DNA of 64,000 nucleotides from Saccharomyces paradoxus (lineage: Eukaryota > Ascomycota > Saccharomycetes > Saccharomycetales > Saccharomycetaceae): assembly GCF_002079055.1 (NCBI RefSeq), contig NC_047502.1:558001-622000 (forward strand), written 5' to 3'. Below, piece by piece: positions 1 through 9,690 of the stretch. The translations under genes and the position numbers were made by a program. Positions within the stretch are counted from its first letter, which is position 1. The number at the start of each line of letters is the position of its first letter. The notes under the pieces are model-generated. The model was not told where the DNA came from. It did no database searches and saw nothing but the letters and a program-made list of their open reading frames with translations.

Positions 1-1
1 A

Positions 2-67
2 GGCGACCCGTCGTTAGCGATCACAGCTTCAAAGGAAGGTGCTTCAGGAGCTGCTAAAGTAGCATGA
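2..67 (+). CDS. Possible C-terminal end of an unidentified gene, cut by the window edge
   Basis: Reading from base 2 gives 21 codons with yeast-like codon choice before a TGA, and a second in-frame TAA follows directly. The peptide ends in an alanine/lysine-rich tail (GASGAAKVA). I do not recognise the protein. The stretch is too short to prove coding, and it lies just left of a delta LTR. It could also be non-coding sequence or a degenerate retrotransposon remnant. Confidence 0.2.
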   Translation, partial: GDPSLAITASKEGASGAAKVA

Positions 68-117
68 TAATTAAGCAGTAGCGTAGAGACTTAAAAGGGC
101 GTTAAAGAATCTGCTGG

Positions 118-449
118 TGAGAATTAGGCAAATAATCAGATAATTGTTGTGATTTCATTGTTGCTAAAGACTATAATACTAAATGCAGCAAATACTAGAA
201 GTTCTCCTCGAGGATCTTGGAATCCACAAAAAGGGAATTGATAATTCTACATAACAATATTAATATTTCTTCTTCCATTCTATATGTTACCATTCATTAT
301 CCTATTACACTATCAACCCTTGCATTCCAGCTTCCATTAGATTGGATGACTGTTTCTCAATCTTTATGTCATCTTCTTACACCGCATGTAATAATATACT
401 AGTAACATGAATACTAGTCAATAGATGATATTAGAATTTAATTCCAACA
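118..449 (-). mobile_element. Solo delta LTR (Ty1/Ty2 type), minus orientation
   Basis: Read on the minus strand, the 332-bp element starts TGTTGGAAT at 449 and ends TTCTCA at 118. These are the termini of Ty1/Ty2 LTRs. In between are recognisable delta landmarks: the CTAGTATATTATTACATGCG stretch, a TCCTCGAGGAGAACTTCTAG segment around 195-215, and an ATG-containing stretch corresponding to the start of TYA near the 3' end. No tRNA-iMet primer-binding site (TGGTAGCGCC) follows, so no internal Ty sequence is attached. It lies 82 bp upstream of tRNA-Lys, within the usual Ty1 target zone. The flanking pentamers (gctgg at 113-117, aaaac at 450-454) do not match, so there is no target-site duplication. 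Confidence 0.88.
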
Positions 450-531
450 AAAACAACAATCTGACTAGAGTACACTTCTCCTTGATATTCTACTAAATTC
501 AGATGTTACTTGGATTTCCTCCAACAAAAGA

Positions 532-604
532 GCCTTGTTGGCGCAATCGGTAGCGCGTATGACTCTTAATCATAAGGTTAGGGGTTCGAGCCCCCTACAG
601 GGCT
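532..604 (+). tRNA. tK(CUU): tRNA-Lys (anticodon CUU)
   Basis: This is a 73-nt intronless cloverleaf. The acceptor arm GCCTTGT pairs with ACAGGGC and is followed by discriminator T. The anticodon loop reads GACTCTTAATC with CTT at the centre. The T arm is GGGGTTCGAGCCCC. Box A (TGGCGCAATCGG) and box B (GGTTCGAGCC) are intact. A T-run at 608-614 is the pol III terminator. It reads AAG codons. It corresponds by synteny to tK(CUU)P of S. cerevisiae chromosome XVI, left of YPR010C-A. Confidence 0.97.
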
Positions 605-607
605 TTC

Positions 608-614
608 TTTTTTT
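608..614 (+). terminator. Pol III terminator of tRNA-Lys
   Basis: Seven consecutive T residues lie a few bases after the mature tRNA 3' end, as expected for yeast RNA polymerase III termination. Confidence 0.85.
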
Positions 615-874
615 ACTGCGCTTCATTGATGCCAAGTTCCTTAACCTCCGTCAGGAAGGAACGCGTGTATGATTTGAATAGTTATATATCAACTAACACT
701 AGAAAAGAGAGGGTTCAACATATAATCATGGCAGTGGTTGACATGTATATAGTATTCATTATTTTTGTTATATTAAAAGGTATTTGAAGAATAAATAATA
801 TTTCGATTTGTTCCCGACAATTATTGAAAAAGTTTAAACGTAGATATTAATATAACAAAACGTCGGCGCTGCAT

Positions 875-1249
875 TTAATCCTTATCTTTAGCAAGAACTT
901 CATCTAAACTGGATAATTCTGGGTTGCCTGTTAATCTCAAGGTCTCGTCGGTTCTTAATTTCTTATATGTGAAATAAGTCCCAGAACATAAAGCTACACC
1001 GACAGCGAGAAATAACGGTGTCAATTCAACGGGTATTTTATAGCCACCAGATGATTTTTTCTATTTATTGTTTGTTAGTATTATACTTTATAATCTAGTT
1101 TGCATTTGTAACCAACGTAGTTGTTTTCTCAGGAAGCACCTCAATACTGAATCAAAGTCAGCGTGAATGCACGATTATCCATTGTCGTGATAAAAAAAAA
1201 AAACCCCTTAACATACGGCTGTATTCAATAGTAACTGTGCTGGTCTCAT
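875..1249 (-). CDS. MIN8: Small mitochondrial inner-membrane protein, spliced (72 aa)
   Basis: This is a two-exon gene. Exon 1 is 1217-1249 (11 codons, [11 protein letters not shown]). The intron is 1061-1216. Exon 2 is 875-1060 (61 codons plus TAA). The joined product is 72 residues, matching YPR010C-A in length and sequence as I remember it. Exon 2 encodes one hydrophobic segment (about residues 20-37, from [16 protein letters not shown]) followed by a charged tail ending DEVLAKDKD. That pattern suits a single-pass protein of the mitochondrial inner membrane. The S. cerevisiae protein was named Min8 in a mitochondrial proteome study; its molecular role is not established to my knowledge. 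The gene is split by the intron and so is easily missed by ORF scanning. Confidence 0.9.
1061..1216 (-). other. Spliceosomal intron of YPR010C-A/MIN8
   Basis: The 156-nt intron has 5' splice site GTATGT (1211-1216, minus strand), a perfect branch site TACTAAC (1074-1080) and 3' splice site TAG ending at 1061. Only about 14 nt separate the branch adenosine (1075) from the acceptor G. A T-run follows the 5' splice site. Confidence 0.9.
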
Positions 1250-1584
1250 TTTTCTATATTTTTCCTTTGTGAAGTATGGTAAGAAGTGTTTAGAAAATTG
1301 CTAGAGTCAAGTACGTCTCAAAGACAAAGCTAGTTTATGATCGGTGTAAGAAGAGTTACAGTTGCTTTTGGGGAGATGGCGATGCCTTTAAAGTCTGTTC
1401 TCATGTTCATCATAAGGTACGGGACAACCCCCGCTTTGTTCGATATGATTGGCCCATGCTGCAAGACCGATATAAAGAAAAACAAACAAGTTAACGCTAT
1501 ATACAGGATGCCGTTCTTCAGCGGAAGGAAGACTTATATCTCGTCGTGTCATTACTTGATTTTCTCTGGTTCAAAGCTGTCACC
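1250..1584. other. Intergenic, MIN8 upstream / YPR011C 3' side
   Basis: This 335-bp spacer lies between the MIN8 start and the YPR011C stop; both genes are on the minus strand. It must hold the MIN8 promoter and the YPR011C 3' end. A plus-strand frame open from 1337 to 1621 runs into YPR011C antisense and shows no coding character. I see no clear factor-binding motif. Confidence 0.6.
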
Positions 1585-2565
1585 TCACCAATTTCTTATT
1601 GAATCACATACAACTTCGTAAACTAGCCAACTTACTGCAGTTGAAGGGACAACTTTAAAGAGGTTTGCACTTAGGCCTTTGTAGTAACCGCTGACGCCTT
1701 CTGTTTTACCAATTGTCACCAGCGCATCCCAGACACTAGTGTATTTGAATCCCAGTTCATTTCCACCCATCGCAAGAACTTGAAATCGTCTCCTTAGTAG
1801 ATCAAAGGGGTAAGTGATTGTTTGCGCAACTCCTCCACTCACGGCGCCGATTGTTAATTTATAGAGGTTGCTTTTCCAAGAGGGTTGAGCATTTGAAGTA
1901 TTGATGCCAATTTCTCTTAATTGTTCATAAACCGCAAAATTTAGTGCTACATATGGAACAACTCCAAGACTTGTTGGCCATACGCCCCTGTATAATCCTT
2001 TGAGGCCGCCTTCCAATCTGTACGTTTCGCTTAGTAATTGCCAGATTCCCGGAGGCTTTGATATGCTTTTCGCCTTTGATCGGTTTAGACTACTCAAATT
2101 TGCTGTTTGAATCGATAATCTTGTTTTGATCAAGTCCAACGGATAAGTAGCCACCACGCTGCAACCACCACACAATGCACCACTAAATAGTCTTTGGGCG
2201 TTTGTTAGTTGTTCTTGCCCATCATAACCATTCACGTGAAATAAATCTTTCTTACAAGCCTCGTATACTACAAACTGGACTGCGCTATAGGGGAAGATTC
2301 TTATGCAATTTAAACCGTTTCCTCTGAATAAACCTTTGGTTCCCTCCTCATGATAAACTTGCCGTATAGAGCTAAAGATACCCTGGTTATAAGAATTGGT
2401 CGAACTTTGAACTTGCAGCAGTATTTTAACTCTTTCAAAGGGTGAAACAACGGTTCGGGAAACCGCACCAGCTACTCCACCAGCTAGAAACGCAATATTT
2501 GAATCCTGTTTGAGGAAATCTTTGATTGAGTTCGGCTGCTCGAGAATAGTCAGTACTTCTGACAT
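1585..2565 (-). CDS. YPR011C: Mitochondrial carrier (adenosine 5'-phosphosulfate / PAPS transporter)
   Basis: The 326-residue product has the size and three-repeat layout of the mitochondrial carrier family (SLC25). The signature P-x-[DE]-x-x-[KR] occurs once per repeat: SPFERVK (Pro42), YPLDLIK (Pro142) and YPFDLLR (Pro253). Six transmembrane helices are expected in the inner membrane. The S. cerevisiae orthologue has been shown to transport APS and PAPS, and to a lesser extent sulfate and phosphate, linking mitochondria to sulfur metabolism. The first ATG in the frame is used and the length equals the S. cerevisiae protein. Neighbours are unrelated in function. Confidence 0.96.
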   Translation of the reverse strand: MSEVLTILEQPNSIKDFLKQDSNIAFLAGGVAGAVSRTVVSPFERVKILLQVQSSTNSYNQGIFSSIRQVYHEEGTKGLFRGNGLNCIRIFPYSAVQFVVYEACKKDLFHVNGYDGQEQLTNAQRLFSGALCGGCSVVATYPLDLIKTRLSIQTANLSSLNRSKAKSISKPPGIWQLLSETYRLEGGLKGLYRGVWPTSLGVVPYVALNFAVYEQLREIGINTSNAQPSWKSNLYKLTIGAVSGGVAQTITYPFDLLRRRFQVLAMGGNELGFKYTSVWDALVTIGKTEGVSGYYKGLSANLFKVVPSTAVSWLVYEVVCDSIRNW

Positions 2566-3158
2566 ATTAGTAAAATAATACTCTGAACCAAGGAATGAGC
2601 AACCTGGTATACTCCCCTCACTTTTTCATATTCAGTTAGCCTTATTGGCAATCATAATCACTTTGACCGAGTCCGTTCATCGAGCATATCTTGCAAAAAA
2701 ATGTAGAGAAAGAGGTGGAAAAATATCGAAGGGTCCACTTGAAGAAAATGAAAATGAAAATAAATCTAACAATAAATAATGCATGGCTTGCACCAAGTGA
2801 TGACCGCGACCCTTCCTTAATATCTAAACCACGGATTTACCTTGCGTGTTATGTCATCATCCATCGCCCTTGCGTTTCATATATTTACGAAATAATACAT
2901 AAAAAATACTGAGGTTAGATACACATAAACATAAAAATGTTTCTACACGTGTTCATGTAAGCTTGACGGCGCTCTACCGTCATACAAAGGTGCTAAGAAT
3001 ACTAACAAAGATAGAAGGTGGATTGCGCTTAATTAGTTTCATTCTCTTGCATCTAAAGTCCGTAAAACATTCTATTAGAGTCTATACATAGCTTTGCCTT
3101 ACCTTTGAATATGAGTTCTAAAAATTCCACTGTAATAAAGCATTCCGTGCCATCGTTC
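2566..3158. other. Intergenic, YPR011C promoter / CMR3 3' region
   Basis: This 593-bp AT-rich spacer separates two minus-strand genes. It contains an 11/11 match to the ARS consensus WTTTAYRTTTW at 2926-2936 (minus orientation). The 73-codon frame at 2691-2912 is lysine-rich low-complexity sequence and not convincing as a gene. Confidence 0.6.
2926..2936 (-). other. Match to ARS consensus sequence
   Basis: The minus strand reads TTTTATGTTTA, a perfect fit to WTTTAYRTTTW, inside an intergenic region. Such matches are far more common than real origins, and I see no B-element evidence, so origin activity is only a possibility. Confidence 0.25.
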
Positions 3159-4112
3159 CTACGTTGTGTTCAAGACCTTGTTTCTTTTCCTTTCATGACT
3201 TTTTAAATGCCTCAGCATATTGCTTTTCACATTAAAGGATTTGGAGCAACCCTCCCAAGTGCACTTGAAAGGAGTATCTCCTGTATGAATTAAGTAATGC
3301 GTCTTTAGCGTTGAGGGCCTTGAGCAAATTTTCCCACATACCGGGCACTGCTTTCTCAGCTTTGTGGAGGATATTCGGCTGTCATTTTTCCAATCCGAAA
3401 ATGCTGCTGAAGTATTCAGTGTAGCACCAGGTTCGCTTTTTGTTCTACCATTATTTCCTTCCTGAATAGTTGGAATTACTCCATACCTAGGTGGGACTGA
3501 TTTTGGTCTATCGTGGCATAGCTCTACGGCGGTGTTTGGATGACTCGCCATTGATATTGCAGCGAAATTTGGTTCAGAGCCAATTGTTATTGATTCTTTG
3601 TCGTATGGTGCCAATGGTTTATACACAGTTGGCACCATGACTGGCATCATCATTGGAGCAGAAGGGGTCAAATGAGCAGGTTGGCTATGTGGTATTTGTT
3701 GCTGACTCTCCGTGTAGTAGATAGGGTATTGATCAGATGTTGTATGCATAGAAATTGGCGTGTAAACCTCATTTACAATGGGTACTACATTCATGCTTTG
3801 GTAAACTTGCTGTGGAGGGAATTGAACCCTTGAATCCACCTTAGCAGGTGTACTATTTTCGAAATTAGGAAGAAGGGATGAAATTGGTGGTAAGTTTATT
3901 TTCGAACTATCATAACATTCCTGTTCAATTTTGTGGCTATTGTGGCCATAAAATTGAATACCCCTGCCAGGGCTCAGCTGATCAACTGCGGGCACTCGTA
4001 GGGGAAGGCTCGATTTATAATTGATTGTACACATTCCTATATTAGGAGATTTTGACTTATCTGTATATGATACTTGTTTTTCTGAACTTTGCCTTGAAAG
4101 GGAAAAATTCAT
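3159..4112 (-). CDS. CMR3: C2H2 zinc-finger protein, putative transcription factor
   Basis: The protein has 317 residues, the same as S. cerevisiae YPR013C/CMR3. Two C2H2 fingers lie at the C-terminus: CPVC...H-x3-H (about 256-276, C-x2-C-x12-H-x3-H) and CTWEGC...H-x3-H (about 284-306, C-x4-C-x12-H-x3-H). They are joined by a TGDTPFK linker of the classical Krueppel type and followed by a basic tail (HERKRNK). The remaining 250 residues are Pro/Ser/Gln-rich and probably disordered. A nuclear DNA-binding role is inferred from the fingers; the target genes are unknown. The finger module is almost identical to that of YPR015C (8947-9690). The gene has about 4.8 kb of upstream sequence with no other convincing gene, exceptional for yeast. 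Confidence 0.93.
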   Translation of the reverse strand: MNFSLSRQSSEKQVSYTDKSKSPNIGMCTINYKSSLPLRVPAVDQLSPGRGIQFYGHNSHKIEQECYDSSKINLPPISSLLPNFENSTPAKVDSRVQFPPQQVYQSMNVVPIVNEVYTPISMHTTSDQYPIYYTESQQQIPHSQPAHLTPSAPMMMPVMVPTVYKPLAPYDKESITIGSEPNFAAISMASHPNTAVELCHDRPKSVPPRYGVIPTIQEGNNGRTKSEPGATLNTSAAFSDWKNDSRISSTKLRKQCPVCGKICSRPSTLKTHYLIHTGDTPFKCTWEGCSKSFNVKSNMLRHLKSHERKRNKVLNTT

Positions 4113-7100
4113 ATAATTTACTTTAATGGCGTTTACTGCTATTTTTCGAAGTTAGTTGGTGAACTTGCGTTATAACTAAGAAGCTCAAAACTAAAAGTAT
4201 ACTAATGTTTGAAGAATTATTGTGAAGCCATAGAAAAATAAAAAGCTAACAATTGTATCTTTTGTTTGATTTGTCAAACCCTGAAAGGCATAAAAAAGAG
4301 ATACCTTGAAACATCAACGTGTAGTAGTCACATATATAGCAAGATAACAAGCAAGGAAAAAAAGAGAGCACTGAGAATACAACAATAATGATGAAGGCAC
4401 ACGACTGCCCTTTCCGGGCCACCTGCAGATCTCTAAGGTAGCTTCAGATGACGTTCTCGCGCGGGTTTCTTACTTATGAAACTTTAGGGACATAAGTCGG
4501 GAACCTGATGCATCATTCTTTATCTTGTTTTTTGTTGTTGTTTGAGTTTCTTGTACAGAACAATACGCAGAAATTAAAGCGGAAGTTAAAAAACAGATCG
4601 TCTTGATCTGCCCTCAAAACCAGTATCCCATCCAAAAGCTTATTTCCCACCGTAAATGGCAACCACTCGTGGCTCAAGGTTGAATGCTCCCGTAAGGATA
4701 TTTCCTATAGGAGATAGTCCCGAGCCCAAAAAGAAAGGATCGCCGTCGTTTTGTTCTTTAACCCCGAAAAACGGCATCTCTCACCTGATTGTTCTCAAGA
4801 TTGCAGCAAAACCCATATATATTTTTAGGTACGGAGCGTGCGCGATGTATATGGATTGATTTTCACATGTATCGTTTATGAGTACTTGACTGCACCTCGT
4901 GTTGGAAGATTTTCCATTCGGATTTTTTCTAATTTGAAAGTCCTTTCATTTTTAGTTGCTACCACATTGCGGCTATGCATCGCAAGGCAAAAGCTGAAAA
5001 ATGAGGTGTGTAGCGTATCGGTTTACTGCAAAATCTTAGACCCCTTTGTAGTACTGTTACTGGAAGCATAGCAAGATGCGTAGAGCGATGATTATGTAGT
5101 AGTCTGTATTGAAGAGTTGACGAGCGAAAAAAAAAATAAAAAAATATCGGCTACACTACGTTGTTTCTTACGAGACGAGAGCCAATATAAGTTGCAAAAA
5201 ATCCATGAGTATTTTAAGTTTCTGATACAACAGGCATGTGTACGTGCTATCTACGCTCTTTATATTGCTCACATAACAATTTCCGTGGTATTAACAGGAA
5301 ATAACCTTTCCATTGTAACATTAAGGTTGTCTACGGAGGATTGTCAAACCTAGCGGATATGGAATATACTAGATTCCTAATTCGGCTTTATTTAGAGTTG
5401 AGACTATGTGGGTCGTTTCTCATGCCAATAATAGGCACAGAGGTAAGTCAAAATAACGGCGCTCAATTACTGTTGAACGGAAGAAAAACCCGAGAGAGGG
5501 ATACATAGATCTTGCCCACGCCTGCTTAGAAAAAAGAGCCTGTCACAAGTTTGCTCAACGGGATTGTCATAGAAATCACCGAAAGAAAATTTAAAAGCCA
5601 ACTACTACAAGGCCAAAGGTTTGGTAGGGAGTTGCTTCAAAGTGGCTGCTCAGCCTACCTAAAAAAAATCAATTAATAAACATGATCTGTTGGCGGCGGA
5701 CAAACAGGAGATCGGATTACCTTCAGTTTAATGCTGTAGACGAAGGAAACCAATCAATTGAAGAAACCTTATTCCCTATTGCGCTTTTGCTTCTTGGAAG
5801 TCTATAACAACGTGTGGGCAAATAAAGTTGTTTTTCTCTCTTCGGAAGTTTTACTTCGGGAACTGAAGAGCGGCTAGAAATTTCGCAGAGAAGATTTCCT
5901 TTGATGATAGAAAAATGAAAAAAAAGAAATTTATCTTTTTTCACAACAGGTGCTGCATTTTCCTCACGTATGCACAGAATGCAAAGTACAAGATTTGTAA
6001 TACGTGACTCCGCGCAGCTGTCCTCTACTCCCAGGTCAGTGGAGAGGATGCAAGACATACAGAAGAAAGATGCCGCTTTATTGACTATTTTAGTTGGCGA
6101 CAGCCCTGGCTAGCCTTCCCAGAGTTACAGAAAAAACAAAACTGAGACGGTTTGAACTAACGTCAGCAATAATAACTCGTAAAAACGGATCAGTATTTCT
6201 ATTTATTCAATACGTGTGCATAGTATATGAAACTAAGAAACGAATGTAAATAGTCTTGGAATATAGTAAATAGTCCCTTTGGGGGATTATTTGAAACACC
6301 GCGCCCCAACTAGAGTTTGTAAAATTACTAGCCTTTCTTTGCTTTGAGTAATTTGATTTTTCATATGTACTTGCAAGCACCGATGTAAAATTTTCATAAT
6401 GAAGGCAACCCCAATGGTATAATCTCAAATAGCGACATGGCCGAGGAAAATATTCAACCCGATTTGATACATAAAACATAATAACTAGAAGATTTAACGC
6501 CGTCCGTTAAGACTGGCAGCAAAAGAAGGGAATCGAAAAGGAAAGTTTCTTACAACAGCTATAAAGCTAAGGAGCGCCGCGAGGCTTGCGGCGGTGGCCG
6601 CAAAATTACTATTACACTTTTTCGCTTCTGCGGAAATGTAGAGTAATTAATTGGCTAAATCGCTGCTGTTTTAAGATATGTGAAAGAGTTGCGTTATGAT
6701 TTTTGATTTACCAGTTCATTGATGGCGGTGCTCAAGCTGCGATTTATTGCTGCTATGCCTTTTTTTTCTCGCCACAGATCTGACCGACACTCCCGCTTAT
6801 CGCCCACTGCAGCATATATTTAGGCAATTCGAAAGCTGAGGCCAGCTGCTGAGAACAGACATTTTAAATAGTTGTTTTTTCTTTCCTAGTTTCCTCCTAA
6901 CACTTTAAGTTTCTTGATATGTAGATGGTACGGTGAAAAATTTGATTCCGTTCTAAGCATACTATTAATGAAACATGCGCTAAAAGCCACTCCCTTCTTA
7001 GGTTGACACGCTAACCCGTGCCCCCATTTTTTTTTTCTTGAGCGATTTTAGTTGAGTTGTGTTATATAATCCAGGGGTACTCTGCTCCGCGATTTGTTAG

Positions 7101-8946
7101 ATGGAGGCCATAAATACCCCACGCCAAAGTTTCATGTTTATATCAAACTTACGTAAAAAAATTGTTTCTCTTTAAAGTAATTATGCGTGGGGATTGCTGA
7201 ATAAGCAGTTTAGTGAACATCAGCACTTTCTGTAAATCATTTATCAGCTAACAATAGCTACATAATTTAAACATCCAATAACTGTCCTGGCAGTAGCAAA
7301 TTTTGTTGGCTGAGTCAGAACGCAATGTGGGCCTTATTTTACCCCTTGCTTTTAATATGAGGGCGCAGACGGTAAATGTCTTCTGATAAAATTATTGGTA
7401 GCGTCTCAAAACGGCTAAATGCTTTAGCGTTGCAGACAAACAATATTGTTAAATGTGACGGATGGCAAAATTTTCTGGATAATTCACTATTCTCTAAACG
7501 TAAACTTCAAGTCTTTTCTGGTAAATAGTTTATCATACTGATATTCATTACCGACCAAAAATTTGATATTTGAGAGAAGAGTTTATACCCAAAAAAAGAG
7601 ATTTTGATTCCCACAGTCCGGTTAGGGATGAGCTGACACAACATATTCATGTGTTACCTTCTTGATCACACATGGGTCGATGAGGTCTTCCTCCTGTATT
7701 TTTACAATCGTTTTGCACCAGTCGTTAAGTGTTCTTCGTTAATAAAAAAAAGATTGAATCATATTTTAACATTAGAATTGATCTTGCAGTAATTACCATA
7801 ACCCAAGAAGCGATCAGTGAAACTTAGAAGGAATATACATTCCCTATCGTATAACAAAAGAATAGCCAGTATCCTTTTCTAGTCACTGCATTCTCAAACT
7901 ACGCTGCCAAATTTCCTACTAATTTCAGCGGAGAAGTACTTCAGCAAATAAAGGACAATCTCCACTCTTTAATTAAGGGCCCCATCTTTTAGGTCGGCCT
8001 TGTAACTTCGTATCAAAATGTTTTTTTTTTAATGTTACCAAGTTTTGATTATGATTGGTTAAGGAGCATATTGTATCAACAACTTTTATTCTATGTCAGA
8101 TTGCCAACGAATGTACTATTGACCATCACTTGCTGTTTTAAATGGTCAAAACGCTAAGCATGTACTACTTGTGACCAATAATATACGTAAGTGCCAAACG
8201 TGGTGACAACCAATAAATCAAGGCTTCCAAGCTTTCATCGACATGATAGAAATCTCCAATCTATTGTGACAAGACAGTAATAAAGGATACGACCTAAGAA
8301 TCAGAATGTCCAGCATGAATACTTCATTACACTCAAACGCATTTATTTTCTTTCATTTCCTTAGTTTATTATAGATTGCTCGACTTGAATATTCTTGCAT
8401 TAATATCGGATTTCAGTGGGTTTTATCATTCCCATTTGCCACTATATATTAATATGACAAACGTAATGAAAATGTGACAACAATTGAAGACTTACAGATA
8501 AGGTGCTTGTGTAAAGGGAAAAAGCTGTTTGTATCCTTAACCACTCTAGTACTAATTTAACTGTCTTTTCTTCGATGGTAAAGTGTATACTAATCCGATT
8601 TTCCGCACAGAGGTTTGTCAAGGCAGGCCGTTTTACGTAACGGATACGGTTGTCTTAACTGAACAAGAACTTTTGTCCCACAAACTACATAACGTAAGGC
8701 GTGACGTTTACCAATATAGGAAAACTGCATTACAAGTGCTAATGCGTTCGTAAATAAATATAATATAGAAATGATAATCAGAACGGAATTCTTCTCACTT
8801 CTCAAAAGTCAAAAGTCAGTCAAATTAATTATCGGCCACATGTGATATAGTTTATGGAGCTAGTACATATCTATACTTATTTCACCTGGCAAAAAGTGCC
8901 ATACGGACATCAAGTTCACACTATAAACATAATCTTGCGAATATTT
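4113..8946. other. 4.8-kb gene-poor interval upstream of CMR3
   Basis: This is the longest stretch in the window without a supportable gene. It lies between the CMR3 start and the YPR015C stop. TATATA occurs at about 4333-4338, some 220 bp before CMR3. A TATATAA-like run near 7062-7068 has no gene after it. GC-rich patches (about 6570-6605) contrast with an otherwise AT-rich background. Frames up to 111 codons (5723-6058, 6207-6479, 8590-8805, all minus) lack homology that I recognise; the first lies roughly where S. cerevisiae carries the dubious ORF YPR014C. I see no tRNA, snoRNA or LTR. Confidence 0.6.
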
Positions 8947-9690
8947 TCACTGATGTTTTTTCTTTGCTATTTTCTTTTGATGCGTTCTTAAATGCCTTAA
9001 CATGTTACTTTTGACATTGAAAGATTTGTTGCAATGTTCCCAAGTACACTTGAAAGGCGTGTCTCCCGTATGTATTAAATAGTGGGTCCTCAGTGTTGAA
9101 GGTCTCGAACAAACCTTTCCACAGATAGGGCACTGTTTCCGTAGCTTTACCACAGCACGCAGTTGTTTTTGTATGAGATCCAAGTCGGTTTGTGTTTGGG
9201 ATAATAGCGTCCCAGGGTTTTGCCCTGTATGCACATTCGGGAGAGAGTATTGTTCGTTGCTCGTCGCCCTCTGATTTTCCTCCTGAAAATGCTGCATACG
9301 TGGAGGTACAGATTGGGCAGTATAAGAGGAAGTTGTGGTCGAATAGATGGGGCAACAAGATTGACGTTCTATGAATGTTAGAGGAAAAGGTTGCGGTGTT
9401 GCTATAACCGGCGAAAAGACAACGGAGTTGGGACTCGACCTCCATACGGGATCTTCTGTCTGGTGCAGAGAAGAAGGTGCGTAATGGTAAGCGGGAGGCG
9501 GTAATGTGGCCTGGTTTATTTCAGGAGTAAGTGGAGCGTGCATAATCGACGAACAGGGTGGAAGATGCACATCCCCTTTGGCCGTGTTCGAGATTTCCTT
9601 CGACGATTGTGCATATGATCCTCCTATGTTGGGCGATGAACATTTCATTGGGCTACAAAGCATGGATTCTAGTGTTTTTGTTTTCCACAT
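8947..9690 (-). CDS. YPR015C: C2H2 zinc-finger protein, paralogue of CMR3
   Basis: The 247-residue product matches YPR015C in length. Two C-terminal C2H2 fingers (CPIC...H at about 187-207 and CTWEHC...H at about 215-237) are separated by the same TGDTPFK linker as in CMR3, and the tail is basic (HQKKIAKKKHQ). The N-terminal 180 residues are Pro/Ser/Thr/Gln-rich and only loosely like CMR3. A role as a DNA-binding regulator is inferred from the fingers; overexpression of the S. cerevisiae gene is reported to affect growth. A TATATAAG box lies about 200 bp upstream on the minus strand (9890-9897). Confidence 0.92.
   Translation of the reverse strand: MWKTKTLESMLCSPMKCSSPNIGGSYAQSSKEISNTAKGDVHLPPCSSIMHAPLTPEINQATLPPPAYHYAPSSLHQTEDPVWRSSPNSVVFSPVIATPQPFPLTFIERQSCCPIYSTTTSSYTAQSVPPRMQHFQEENQRATSNEQYSLPNVHTGQNPGTLLSQTQTDLDLIQKQLRAVVKLRKQCPICGKVCSRPSTLRTHYLIHTGDTPFKCTWEHCNKSFNVKSNMLRHLRTHQKKIAKKKHQ

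Noticed and set aside
4656-5353. Three consecutive plus-strand frames of 67-78 codons
   Set aside because: They are short, overlapping or adjacent in different frames and have no protein-like features; chance in a 4.8-kb gap.
5723-6058. 111-codon minus-strand frame in the large gap
   Set aside because: It has no recognisable domain, cysteine- and serine-rich random composition, and corresponds roughly to the dubious S. cerevisiae ORF YPR014C.
6570-6605. GC-rich patch resembling a URS1 site
   Set aside because: The sequence GGCGGTGG departs from the TAGCCGCCSA consensus; no clear Ume6 site.
9005-9445. 146-codon minus-strand frame inside YPR015C
   Set aside because: It overlaps the zinc-finger gene in another frame and is explained as its shadow.
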